This document shows, piece after piece, positions 34,262 to 42,383 of a DNA stretch of 64,000 nucleotides. This stretch comes from an uncultured Clostridium sp. (GTDB lineage: Bacteria > Bacillota > Clostridia > Lachnospirales > Lachnospiraceae), in the NCBI GenBank assembly GCA_900549235.1, contig URNT01000011.1, positions 24,325 through 88,324 of the forward strand. Reading direction: 5' to 3'. The position numbers were made by a program, and so were the translations under genes. The stretch's first letter is position 1. Every line of letters starts with the position of its first letter. Under the pieces are notes generated by a model. That model was not told the DNA's origin and did not search any database. It was given only the letters and a program-made list of their open reading frames with translations.

Positions 34262-36607
34262 GTGACCTTAAGTGAACTAAAACCCGGAGCCTGCGCGAAG
34301 ATCTGCTCCGTGGGAGGACAGGGTGCGTTAAGACAGCATTTTCTTGATATGGGCCTCATTCCGGGAGCCCAGGTAACTATGGTAAAGCTGGCCCCCATGG
34401 GAGATCCCATGGAATTAAAGCTTCACGGCTATGAACTGACCCTGCGTCTTGCTGACGCGGAGCAGATTACTATCCAGGAGACCGAAGCCATTTTACCTCC
34501 AGATCAGGAAGGAAAAAGTAAGAAACGGATCGACCATCCGGGCCTTGGAGAGTCTGGAAAATATCACTCCAAGGAGACAGAAACTCCTCTGCCGGAGTCA
34601 GAGACTCTGACATTTGCCCTGGTGGGAAACCAGAACTGCGGAAAGACCACCTTCTTTAACCGGCTGACCGGCTCCAACCAGCATGTGGGCAACTTCCCCG
34701 GAGTAACGGTGGACCGAAAGGACGGCGTGATCCGTGGCCATGACAATACCCTGGTAACGGATCTTCCGGGTATCTATTCCATGTCGCCCTACAGCAGCGA
34801 GGAGATTGTAACAAGAGAATTTATCCTGAAGGAGCATCCAAGAGGGATCATCAATATCGTAGACGCCTCCAACATCGAGCGGAACCTTTACCTGACCCTT
34901 CAGCTGATGGAGTTAAACATCCCCATGGTCATCGCCCTCAACATGATGGACGAGGTCCGGGAAAATGGCGGCACCATCCTGATCAACGAGATGGAGGCGG
35001 CGCTGGGAGTTCCTGTGATCCCCATTTCTGCCGCTAAAAATGAGGGCATCGGCGAGGTGGTCACCCATGCGCTCCATGTGGCAAAGTATCAGGAGCGGCC
35101 TGTGCGGGTGGACTTCTGCTCCGCTGAGGGAAGCGGCAGCGCGGTGCACCGTGCCATCCACGCCATTACCCACCTGATCGAGGACCACGCGGCCCAGGCC
35201 CAGATTCCTCTCCGTTTTGCGGCAACCAAGCTTGCAGAAGGAGATCCCCTGGTTCTAAACCGGCTGGGAATGGATAAAAATGAGACAGAAACCCTGGAGC
35301 ATATCCGTCTGCAGATGGAGCGGGAACGCGGCCTTGACGCCTCCGCTGCCATTGCGGATATGAGGTTCCAGTTCATCCAGAGCCTCTGTGAGGAAACGGT
35401 GATCAAGCCCAAAGAAAGCAAGGAGCATATCAGAAGCCGGCGCATCGATGAGATCCTGACTGGAAAATATACTGCCATCCCTGCCTTTATCGGCATTATG
35501 GCCCTGGTCTTTGCTCTGACCTTCAATGTAATTGGAGCGGCCCTGGCTGATGTGCTGGATACAGGAATCACCTGGCTGACAGAGCTGGTGGACGGCCTTC
35601 TTACCTCCATGGAGATCAATGAAGCCCTCCACTCCCTTGTGATCGACGGTATCTTTAACGGAGTGGGAAGCGTGCTCAGCTTCCTTCCTATTATTATTAC
35701 CCTGTTCTTCTTTTTATCCATCCTGGAGGACAGCGGCTATATGGCGAGGGTTGCCTTTGTAATGGATAAGCTCCTTAGAAAGATCGGCCTTTCCGGGCGC
35801 AGCATTGTGCCCATGCTCATCGGGTTTGGATGTACAGTTCCGGGAGTCATGGCCAGCAGGACCCTGTCCTCTGAGCGGGACCGGAAAATGACCATCCTTC
35901 TCACCCCCTTTATGAGCTGCTCCGCGAAGCTGCCCATCTACGCCTTTTTCACCGCTGTATTTTTCCCGGAAAATGGGGCTCTTGTGATGGTGGGGCTGTA
36001 TTTCTTCGGTATTTTGACCGGCATCCTGGCTGCGTCCCTGTTAAAAGATACCCTTTTTAAGGGAGAGGCTGTTCCTTTTGTAATGGAGCTTCCAAACTAC
36101 CGTATGCCTGGAGCCAAAAATGTAGCCCAGCTTTTATGGGATAAGGCCAAGGATTTCCTCCAGAGAGCCTTTACGGTGATCTTTATCGCTACCATTGTCA
36201 TCTGGTTTTTACAGGCCTTTAATCTTCAGTTTGAGATGGTGGAGCAGTCCCAGGACAGCATCCTGGCCTCCCTTGCAGGTTTTATCTCCCCCATCTTCGC
36301 TCCCCTTGGCTTTGGGGACTGGAGGATCTCTACGGCGCTGATCACCGGCTTTATGGCAAAGGAAAGCGTGGTTTCCACCCTTTCCGTACTGATCCCCGGA
36401 ACAGATCTGCTGACCACTCTTCTGACACCCTTAAGCGCGGTAAGCCTGCTGGTATTCTGCCTGTTATATACCCCCTGCGTAGCGGCTGTGGCTTCCATCC
36501 GCAGAGAGCTGGGCGGAAAATGGGCGGCGGCGGTCGTCCTCGGACAGTGTATCATTGCCTGGATCATGGCCTTTATCGTCCATGGACTGGGACAGCTGTT
36601 TTTCTGA
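34262..36607 (+). CDS. feoB: FeoA-FeoB fusion, ferrous iron transporter
   Basis: Imports iron(II). The 781-residue protein joins a FeoA SH3-like domain (about 1-75) to FeoB: a GTPase domain with G1 GNQNCGKTT at 122-130, G3 DLPGIYS and G4 NMMD, a helical domain to about 390, then a membrane domain with two Gate-type repeats (GFGCTVPGVMASR near 520, ITGFMAKESVVSTL near 700). FeoA and FeoB are usually separate genes in this group. The start is GTG with GGGGG 8 bases upstream. It ends in a strong terminator and is probably co-transcribed with the GGDEF-EAL gene before it. Confidence 0.95.
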   Translation: MTLSELKPGACAKICSVGGQGALRQHFLDMGLIPGAQVTMVKLAPMGDPMELKLHGYELTLRLADAEQITIQETEAILPPDQEGKSKKRIDHPGLGESGKYHSKETETPLPESETLTFALVGNQNCGKTTFFNRLTGSNQHVGNFPGVTVDRKDGVIRGHDNTLVTDLPGIYSMSPYSSEEIVTREFILKEHPRGIINIVDASNIERNLYLTLQLMELNIPMVIALNMMDEVRENGGTILINEMEAALGVPVIPISAAKNEGIGEVVTHALHVAKYQERPVRVDFCSAEGSGSAVHRAIHAITHLIEDHAAQAQIPLRFAATKLAEGDPLVLNRLGMDKNETETLEHIRLQMERERGLDASAAIADMRFQFIQSLCEETVIKPKESKEHIRSRRIDEILTGKYTAIPAFIGIMALVFALTFNVIGAALADVLDTGITWLTELVDGLLTSMEINEALHSLVIDGIFNGVGSVLSFLPIIITLFFFLSILEDSGYMARVAFVMDKLLRKIGLSGRSIVPMLIGFGCTVPGVMASRTLSSERDRKMTILLTPFMSCSAKLPIYAFFTAVFFPENGALVMVGLYFFGILTGILAASLLKDTLFKGEAVPFVMELPNYRMPGAKNVAQLLWDKAKDFLQRAFTVIFIATIVIWFLQAFNLQFEMVEQSQDSILASLAGFISPIFAPLGFGDWRISTALITGFMAKESVVSTLSVLIPGTDLLTTLLTPLSAVSLLVFCLLYTPCVAAVASIRRELGGKWAAAVVLGQCIIAWIMAFIVHGLGQLFF

Positions 36608-36617
36608 TCTTAGCATG

Positions 36618-36660
36618 AAAAAGCCTCCGGTTCTCCACGAGCCGAAGGCTTTTTTATTTT
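36618..36660. terminator. Bidirectional terminator after feoAB
   Basis: AAAAAGCCT and AGGCTTTTTT with an inner CGG/CCG pairing, followed on the + strand by TTTTTATTTT. On the minus strand it also ends in T's, and it overlaps the last codon of the convergent EAL gene. Confidence 0.8.
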
Positions 36661-38099
36661 AATAATTGTTCAAATTCTTCTGCCGGCATGGGCTTCCCGA
36701 AATAATAGCCCTGGATCTGGTCGCAGCCCTCCTTTTTCAGGAAATCTACGTCCTCACGTTTCTCAATCCCCTCTGCCACCACATGGATGCCAAGGGCCTT
36801 TGCGATCCTGATGATCCCGCTGGTAACGATCCGTCCTCTCTCCTTTTCATCCTCGGAAAACATCTGACGGTCCAGCTTTATGGTGGCGATGGGGAGGCTT
36901 TTTAAGGTATTAAGGGAGGAATACCCGCTTCCAAAGTCATCCATGGAGCATTCAAAGCCCATTTCCTTCAGCTCCTTTACAAAGGTGATCAGGTTAGTGT
37001 CAGGGAGAATGCTTTCCGATATTTCAAATTCCAGAAACTCCTTGGGAACATTGTACTTTTCGTAGATAGGCATATACTTGCTGGTAAAAAATCCCCCTTC
37101 TGTAAACTGCGCCCTGGACAGGTTTACAGAGATCTTTACCGGCTTCCTTCCCTCCCGGATCCAGCCATCTATCAGCTGAAGGGCGGACTCAAAGATAAAA
37201 CGGTCCAGGTTCCGTATAAAACCATTTCTCTCAAACAGCGGCAGAAACTCATACAGAGGGATCATTCCCTGATCCGGGTCACACCAGCGGATCAGAGCCT
37301 CCGCCCCGGCCAATGTCTCATGCTTCAGCTCGTATTTGGGCTGGAGGTACATTTTAAAGTGGCCCTTTTCCAAAGCAGGCTCTCCCATACACTCCAGCTC
37401 ACGCTCACGCTTTCTTCGGTCGCTAAAATTGAAATCGTAAATCTCGAAATGGGTATTGCGGTCTGCCGCATCCGGGCTGGCGGTCCGGCAGTAATTGGTC
37501 TTGTCCATAATGGATCCCAGAGGCTCCGCCGGATCCTGGATCACATAGCCTCCGATGGAAAGAAACAGCTTTTTCTGGATCCCCAGATCCTCTTTAAAAT
37601 ACACAGCATCATCCAGGGCGTAGATCCGTTTGCGGAGAAGCTCTGAGTTCCCCTCCTTCACCAGAAGGTAAAAGGTATCCGCACTGGCGCGGCAGATCAG
37701 CTCCTCCTTTGTCAGAACGCCGGACAGGGCTTCATACACCTTTTTAAGGACCTGGTCCCCCACCTCTCTGCCATAGCCGTAATCGATGTGACTGAACTTC
37801 TTGATATTGATAATAAGAAAGCTCCAGACCGTATTCTCCTCCTTCAGCTTCTTTTCCCATCTTTTCAGAAAGGTCTGGCCGTTCATGCCCCCTGTCAGGG
37901 GATCTTCACTGGACATTTCCAGATACAGGCACTGGTACCTGGTAAAGGCCCAGGCGCCCCAGAGGGCCAGGACAGCCCAGAAAGCAGGAATCAGGGAGGC
38001 GGCTCCCCTTCCGCCCTTCCAGATATACAGAAAGATCAGAAGAAGCATAGATGCCGCAAACAAAAGGAATCGTCTATAATAATGTTGTTTTACTTTCAA
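36654..38099 (-). CDS. Membrane GGDEF-EAL protein, probable c-di-GMP phosphodiesterase
   Basis: A 481-residue protein with two N-terminal membrane segments (about 9-28 and 34-54), a GGDEF-like domain (about 60-210) whose active loop has become SADTF, and an EAL domain (about 225-480). The EAL site looks complete: AEALIRW, FEISES, DDFGSGYSS, KLDR and AEGIE. Degradation of c-di-GMP is therefore predicted, with the GGDEF part perhaps sensing GTP. The start is a TTG with GGGGAG 10 bases upstream; no better start is nearby. It is convergent with feoAB. Confidence 0.88.
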   Translation of the reverse strand: MKVKQHYYRRFLLFAASMLLLIFLYIWKGGRGAASLIPAFWAVLALWGAWAFTRYQCLYLEMSSEDPLTGGMNGQTFLKRWEKKLKEENTVWSFLIINIKKFSHIDYGYGREVGDQVLKKVYEALSGVLTKEELICRASADTFYLLVKEGNSELLRKRIYALDDAVYFKEDLGIQKKLFLSIGGYVIQDPAEPLGSIMDKTNYCRTASPDAADRNTHFEIYDFNFSDRRKRERELECMGEPALEKGHFKMYLQPKYELKHETLAGAEALIRWCDPDQGMIPLYEFLPLFERNGFIRNLDRFIFESALQLIDGWIREGRKPVKISVNLSRAQFTEGGFFTSKYMPIYEKYNVPKEFLEFEISESILPDTNLITFVKELKEMGFECSMDDFGSGYSSLNTLKSLPIATIKLDRQMFSEDEKERGRIVTSGIIRIAKALGIHVVAEGIEKREDVDFLKKEGCDQIQGYYFGKPMPAEEFEQLLK

Positions 38100-38126
38100 T
38101 GTAAAATGGCTCCCCTAGACAAAATA

Positions 38127-38158
38127 ATAGGACAGCCGGTGGTAACTGGCCATCCTAT
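38127..38158 (-). terminator. Terminator of the rhamnogalacturonan-type operon
   Basis: ATAGGA and TCCTAT pair, with an inner GCCGG/CTGGC stem (one wobble) and CA/CA bulges between. The T tract (TATTATTTT on the minus strand) is only moderate. It lies about 30 bases after the esterase stop. Confidence 0.5.
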
Positions 38159-38189
38159 CTATTATTATATATAATTTTACTGACGTTGT

Positions 38190-39287
38190 CTACTGATTTT
38201 CATCCACCTTCATCCAGGCAAGATCCTCTTCCAGATCCTCTCCGTGAAATTGGTGCCCCCCTTCATAGTGCCGGTGGAGCAGGTTCTCCTCCGCCCCATT
38301 CAGCCGGTAGGCGGCGCGGATAATATCTACCTGTTCATCCGCATTGACAATACCTCTGGCTCCGTTTAGATGGTCGGAAATCCCCGACTGGATCACAAGG
38401 GGCCTGGGGGCAATAAGGGAGGCTATGTCTCCCAAATCAGCCAGACGCCACAGGCCGGGAACATAGTTGCAGCTGCAGTTGCCGTTCAGCTCTAAAAGGG
38501 CATCCCTGGCCCCATACATATAGCCGCTTATAAGAGCCCTGCGGATTCGATCATCAAGAGCTGTCAGCCACAGGGTCTGAAGGCCGCCGCCGGAAAAGCC
38601 CAGGCAGCCAAGATCCTCCATCTTCCACTCTCCCCGCTCCTGCACATAATCGATCAGGCGCATCAGATCCCAGGCGCACATACCTGCCACTGTAAGGCCC
38701 AGAGGCTCTGCCATATGGGCCTGGTGGAAGCAGGTGCCCCTCATAAAGCAATCCTCCTCATCCTTTTGAAAGGCCAGATCCCGGCGCTCCCCAAAGCCTC
38801 TCGCGTCCGGGCAGAGAGCCACAACGCCCAGCTTCGCAAGCTGCAGACCATAATCATAATGAAATTTTTCAATGGCATCGGCCACCGCAGGAATCTCCCC
38901 GCAGCCTGCCACCGTATATTTTCCGGCCCCCTGATGTCCATGGGGGGCAAGAAAGCAGGAGAGCTTTTCCTTTCCCTCTGAGGGCGGGATCAGGATGTAT
39001 ACAGGCATCCACACCTCCGGTTCCACCTGAAGGATCACCTTTTCCCGGACGATCCCGTCCTCCAGGGTGATACGCTCCTCACAGCATGGAAGCAGGGGGC
39101 AGGTTTCCATCAGATCCATACCCAGAAGGCTCCAGAGCTCCTTCTTCAGATCCGCCTTCCATTCCTGCCACTCCTCCTTTGTGGCGCCGGAAAAAGCCTT
39201 CTTTCTGGCCAGCCGGTCATATTTTTTCTTCATTCCATCCAGGCTGTCATAATATCTGCTGATGGAAATGATCCGTTTCTCACTCAT
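38190..39287 (-). CDS. Alpha/beta hydrolase, probable carbohydrate esterase
   Basis: A 365-residue alpha/beta hydrolase resembling the acetylxylan esterase/dienelactone hydrolase type (Abhydrolase_7-like). The nucleophile elbow is GFSGGG near residue 230, with HGHQGAG near 135 as a likely oxyanion stretch and the catalytic His in GGHQFHG near 345. It has no signal peptide, so it acts in the cytoplasm. The ATG at 39287 has GAGGAAG upstream and overlaps the YesL-like gene by 8 bases. As last gene of the operon it may remove acyl groups from imported pectin fragments; the substrate is inferred. Confidence 0.75.
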   Translation of the reverse strand: MSEKRIISISRYYDSLDGMKKKYDRLARKKAFSGATKEEWQEWKADLKKELWSLLGMDLMETCPLLPCCEERITLEDGIVREKVILQVEPEVWMPVYILIPPSEGKEKLSCFLAPHGHQGAGKYTVAGCGEIPAVADAIEKFHYDYGLQLAKLGVVALCPDARGFGERRDLAFQKDEEDCFMRGTCFHQAHMAEPLGLTVAGMCAWDLMRLIDYVQERGEWKMEDLGCLGFSGGGLQTLWLTALDDRIRRALISGYMYGARDALLELNGNCSCNYVPGLWRLADLGDIASLIAPRPLVIQSGISDHLNGARGIVNADEQVDIIRAAYRLNGAEENLLHRHYEGGHQFHGEDLEEDLAWMKVDENQ

Positions 39288-39930
39288 CTTCCTTCCTCTC
39301 TCCCAGATCATACCGGAGCTGATCCAGAGCCCTCCTTAAGTGAAATGCATTGACAACAAAGAAAAGAGGGATCCCAAAGATCAGAAACAAAATGGCAAGC
39401 TGAGGAAAGAATGCTACGCTTACCGCGGCCAGGATCCCAAGAAGCACATCCTGCAAAAGCATCATGGAGGTAGCGCCCCAGTTTCCAAGAGCCATCATAA
39501 AGGCATTGACCACAGTCCGGACGGTGGTATTTTCAAAGCTCACCAGAACGACCCACAGCCACATCATGGTGATCCCATATAAAAGGGCCAGAAATACCAG
39601 TGCCGCAAGGAGCAGTGTCCCCATCATCCCTGCCAGCGGAACCCGGACACTGAATATATAAAGATCCAGAACGATCAGAGCACCTGCAAACAGACTCACA
39701 AGCCCCAGGATCACTCCCTGACGGAAGTTGGCCCGAAATGCCTTAAAGAACATCCGCGGTACGGTGCTTCCCTCATTTCTCACCAGCTTCAGGGCCACAT
39801 AGTAGGCAGCGGCAGTTGCCGGCCCCGCAGTGACCACCGGAATGCAGCAGATCAGCCATATGATATGAAGGATGATCATATCCCCCAGCTTCATTAAAAA
39901 TGTAACCAACGGCCCGTCATAACGCAGCAT
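39280..39930 (-). CDS. YesL family (DUF624) membrane protein
   Basis: A 216-residue membrane protein of the DUF624/YesL family with five or six hydrophobic segments. The N-terminal block LGDMIILHIIWLICCIPVVTAG is typical (residues about 15-36). YesL proteins have no proven function but recur beside sugar ABC importers and rhamnogalacturonan genes, as in the B. subtilis yes cluster. Here it sits between the exporter-type ABC gene and the esterase, with an 8-base overlap. Confidence 0.85.
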   Translation of the reverse strand: MLRYDGPLVTFLMKLGDMIILHIIWLICCIPVVTAGPATAAAYYVALKLVRNEGSTVPRMFFKAFRANFRQGVILGLVSLFAGALIVLDLYIFSVRVPLAGMMGTLLLAALVFLALLYGITMMWLWVVLVSFENTTVRTVVNAFMMALGNWGATSMMLLQDVLLGILAAVSVAFFPQLAILFLIFGIPLFFVVNAFHLRRALDQLRYDLGERKEDE

Positions 39931-39934
39931 ACCA

Positions 39935-41722
39935 TCACCTCACCATTCTCTGGAGCTGCTCCATCTGATAAAAGGCACCCTTTTTCTCCATCAGCTCCTG
40001 ATAATTTCCTTCTTCTTGTATCTGTCCCTTTTCTACTACTAAAATACGGTCTGCCCGGCGCACCGTAGACAGCCGGTGGGCCACAATAAAGGTGGTCCGC
40101 CCCCTGGTCAGCCTCTCCAGAGCCTCCTGAATCTCCGCCTCAGATATACTGTCAAGAGCAGAGGTAGCCTCATCCAGAATGATCACCTGAGGATCCCGGA
40201 TCAGAGCCCTGGCGATGGAGATGCGCTGGCGCTGGCCTCCGCTTAAATTGGCTCCATGCTCTTCCAGCATGGTGTCAAGCCCCTGAGGCAGCTTCTGGAT
40301 CACACCAGAAAGATTGGCAGCCTCAACAGCCCGCAAAACCTGCTCCTCTGTTACCTGATCCAGGCCGTAGGTAATATTTTCCCGGACTGTCCCGGTAAAG
40401 ATCACCGGGGTCTGGGGCACTACGGAGATAAAGCGGCGGTAGGTTCTGAGATTCAAGGTTTGGATCCTTTTCCCGTCTAAAAGCAGCTCTCCTTTTGTAG
40501 GGAGGATAAAGCCGATCAGCATATTAAGGATGGTGGTCTTACCAGAACCGGACTCTCCTACCAGAGCAATGGTCTCGCCCTGGCGGACGGTCAGATTCAG
40601 ATCCTTAAGCACCGGCCCTTTCTCTCCCGGATAGGCAAAATCCACATGGCGGAAGCTGTAAGCCCCCTCTACCTGCTCCACCTGCTCCTTTCCCTCATTA
40701 TGCTCCACATCATCAGAGGACAGCACCTCACCGATGGAAGAAACAGACTCAAGTCCCTTGGTAAGGATGGGAAGCAGGTTGATCAGAGCAGAAAACTGAT
40801 TCACCACTGTGGTAAAGCTGGACTGGTAAAAGGTTACATCTCCCACCCGGATCATGCCAGACATGGCCATAAAGCCAGAAACTGCAAGGCAGAGCACCTG
40901 AAATACCTGGAACACCACCCAGCTCACTGCCCCGAAATGGGCCTGGATCATATCCAGGCGGTAGCCACGGTTGGCGGTTTCCTCTAACAGGGCGCTGATG
41001 CGGGCCACTTCCTTATCCTCCAGAGCGTGGGCCCTGGCCACCGGAACCATTTCCACCATCTCCATCACCCGGGCGCTGGTTTCCTCCATGCCCTGGCGGA
41101 AGGAACGGTTTTCCTCGTGGATCTTCTTGCGGAAGGCAACCACCGTAGCGGCGGCCACCGGAGCCACCAGAAGAAAAAACAGCAGGATCAGCCGATTTTT
41201 TACAGCCGTAATGGACAGAGTGATCACCAGATTCATAATGATATTTAACAGGTTAACAAATAGCTGGGAGGATAATGTTTCCACTGCCTCCACATCACGC
41301 ATGATCTTAGACTGGAGCCTGCCGGACTGAGTACCGGTGTGGTAGGGGATAGACAGCTCCTGGAGCTTGCGCACCAGAGCCGCCCGAAGGCCCGCCTCCG
41401 TGTTTCGGATCACCCGGCTTTTGTACTGGTTATGGAGCCAGTTGGCAGGCAGGTGAAGGCACAAAAGCCCCAGCCAGATGCCTGCGTTTAAGAGAATGGC
41501 CTGTTTTCCTGCTTCTCCCCCTTCGATTATCCCATTGATCACATTGGCAATCAGCAGGGAGGAAACAAGAGAGGGCGAATGCTTGATCACAAAAAATAAG
41601 GTAGACAGCAGAAATTTGTGATATTGTCCCTTATAAAATTCCAACAGCACGAGAACCGAACGTTCCCCATGCTTTTTATAACAGGCTGCAAAGCGCTGCT
41701 CCATATCCTGATTACGTTCCAT
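39935..41722 (-). CDS. Exporter-type ABC transporter, fused membrane and ATPase domains
   Basis: A 595-residue half-transporter of the MsbA/ABCB type. Membrane helices lie at about residues 38-310, followed by an ATPase domain with Walker A GESGSGKTT near 378, signature NLSGGQRQR near 482 and Walker B VIILDEATSALD near 502. Family members usually work as dimers and export lipids, peptides or drugs. Its place inside a sugar-uptake operon is unusual; it cannot stand in for the missing importer ATPase, which is a different protein type. GGAGG precedes the ATG by 9 bases, next to the upstream stop. Confidence 0.9.
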   Translation of the reverse strand: MERNQDMEQRFAACYKKHGERSVLVLLEFYKGQYHKFLLSTLFFVIKHSPSLVSSLLIANVINGIIEGGEAGKQAILLNAGIWLGLLCLHLPANWLHNQYKSRVIRNTEAGLRAALVRKLQELSIPYHTGTQSGRLQSKIMRDVEAVETLSSQLFVNLLNIIMNLVITLSITAVKNRLILLFFLLVAPVAAATVVAFRKKIHEENRSFRQGMEETSARVMEMVEMVPVARAHALEDKEVARISALLEETANRGYRLDMIQAHFGAVSWVVFQVFQVLCLAVSGFMAMSGMIRVGDVTFYQSSFTTVVNQFSALINLLPILTKGLESVSSIGEVLSSDDVEHNEGKEQVEQVEGAYSFRHVDFAYPGEKGPVLKDLNLTVRQGETIALVGESGSGKTTILNMLIGFILPTKGELLLDGKRIQTLNLRTYRRFISVVPQTPVIFTGTVRENITYGLDQVTEEQVLRAVEAANLSGVIQKLPQGLDTMLEEHGANLSGGQRQRISIARALIRDPQVIILDEATSALDSISEAEIQEALERLTRGRTTFIVAHRLSTVRRADRILVVEKGQIQEEGNYQELMEKKGAFYQMEQLQRMVR

Positions 41723-41726
41723 CGGA

Positions 41727-42383
41727 TCAGTCCTCCCCGTTCTCCTCCTGGATCAGACCTGCATAGCCGCCTCCCAGAGCTAAAAGCCCCTTTGCCAGGA
41801 AGCCTGCCATCATAACAGCCCCTTCATATTTTAAATGGGTGTTGTCCTTGGGCCATACAAACAGAGGACGGCTCCAAAGTTCTCCCACTCCCTCCAGGTA
41901 TGCTTCCGTCACCGAAGTCAGGTCGATCACCGGAACACCGGCCTTTTTTGCGGCCTCCTTCATGGCTTCCGGATAGGCCCCGTGGCTTCCTGGGACAAAA
42001 ACTCCCTTTTCGTCGAAATTCCTTCTGGCAATCGGGGTGATAAATACAGCATGGGCACCGTGGTCTGCGGCTGTCCTTGCAAAGGTGAGGAGATTCTCCT
42101 GGAAATCTGTATCCGGGCAGGTGTGGCGGGCCGGATCGTCCTTAGCGTCATTGTGGCCGAACTGGACAAACAGGTAATCTCCCTCCTGAAGTTCCTTCTC
42201 GATGGCGGCCAGACGGCCCTCCGCGATAAAGGACTTGGTGCTCCTTCCATTTTTTGCGAAGCTTTTGATCTCTACGCCCTCTTTTACATACAGGCTCAGT
42301 CCCTGGCTCATACCGGTCTGAGGATAAGAATTGATTTTATTAAATGCGACTGTGCTGTCTCCAGCATATAAGATTCTTGCCAT
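41727..42383 (-). CDS. SGNH esterase, rhamnogalacturonan acetylesterase type (CE12)
   Basis: A 218-residue SGNH hydrolase like B. subtilis YesT/RhgT, which removes acetyl groups from rhamnogalacturonan. Block I is AGDSTVAF near residue 7 (Ser10), block III QFGHND near 73, and the Asp-His pair DNTHLKYEG near 185. It lacks a signal peptide, so it would act on imported oligosaccharides. The gene overlaps the upstream GH43 gene by 44 bases and is followed 4 bases later by the ABC gene. Confidence 0.88.
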   Translation of the reverse strand: MARILYAGDSTVAFNKINSYPQTGMSQGLSLYVKEGVEIKSFAKNGRSTKSFIAEGRLAAIEKELQEGDYLFVQFGHNDAKDDPARHTCPDTDFQENLLTFARTAADHGAHAVFITPIARRNFDEKGVFVPGSHGAYPEAMKEAAKKAGVPVIDLTSVTEAYLEGVGELWSRPLFVWPKDNTHLKYEGAVMMAGFLAKGLLALGGGYAGLIQEENGED

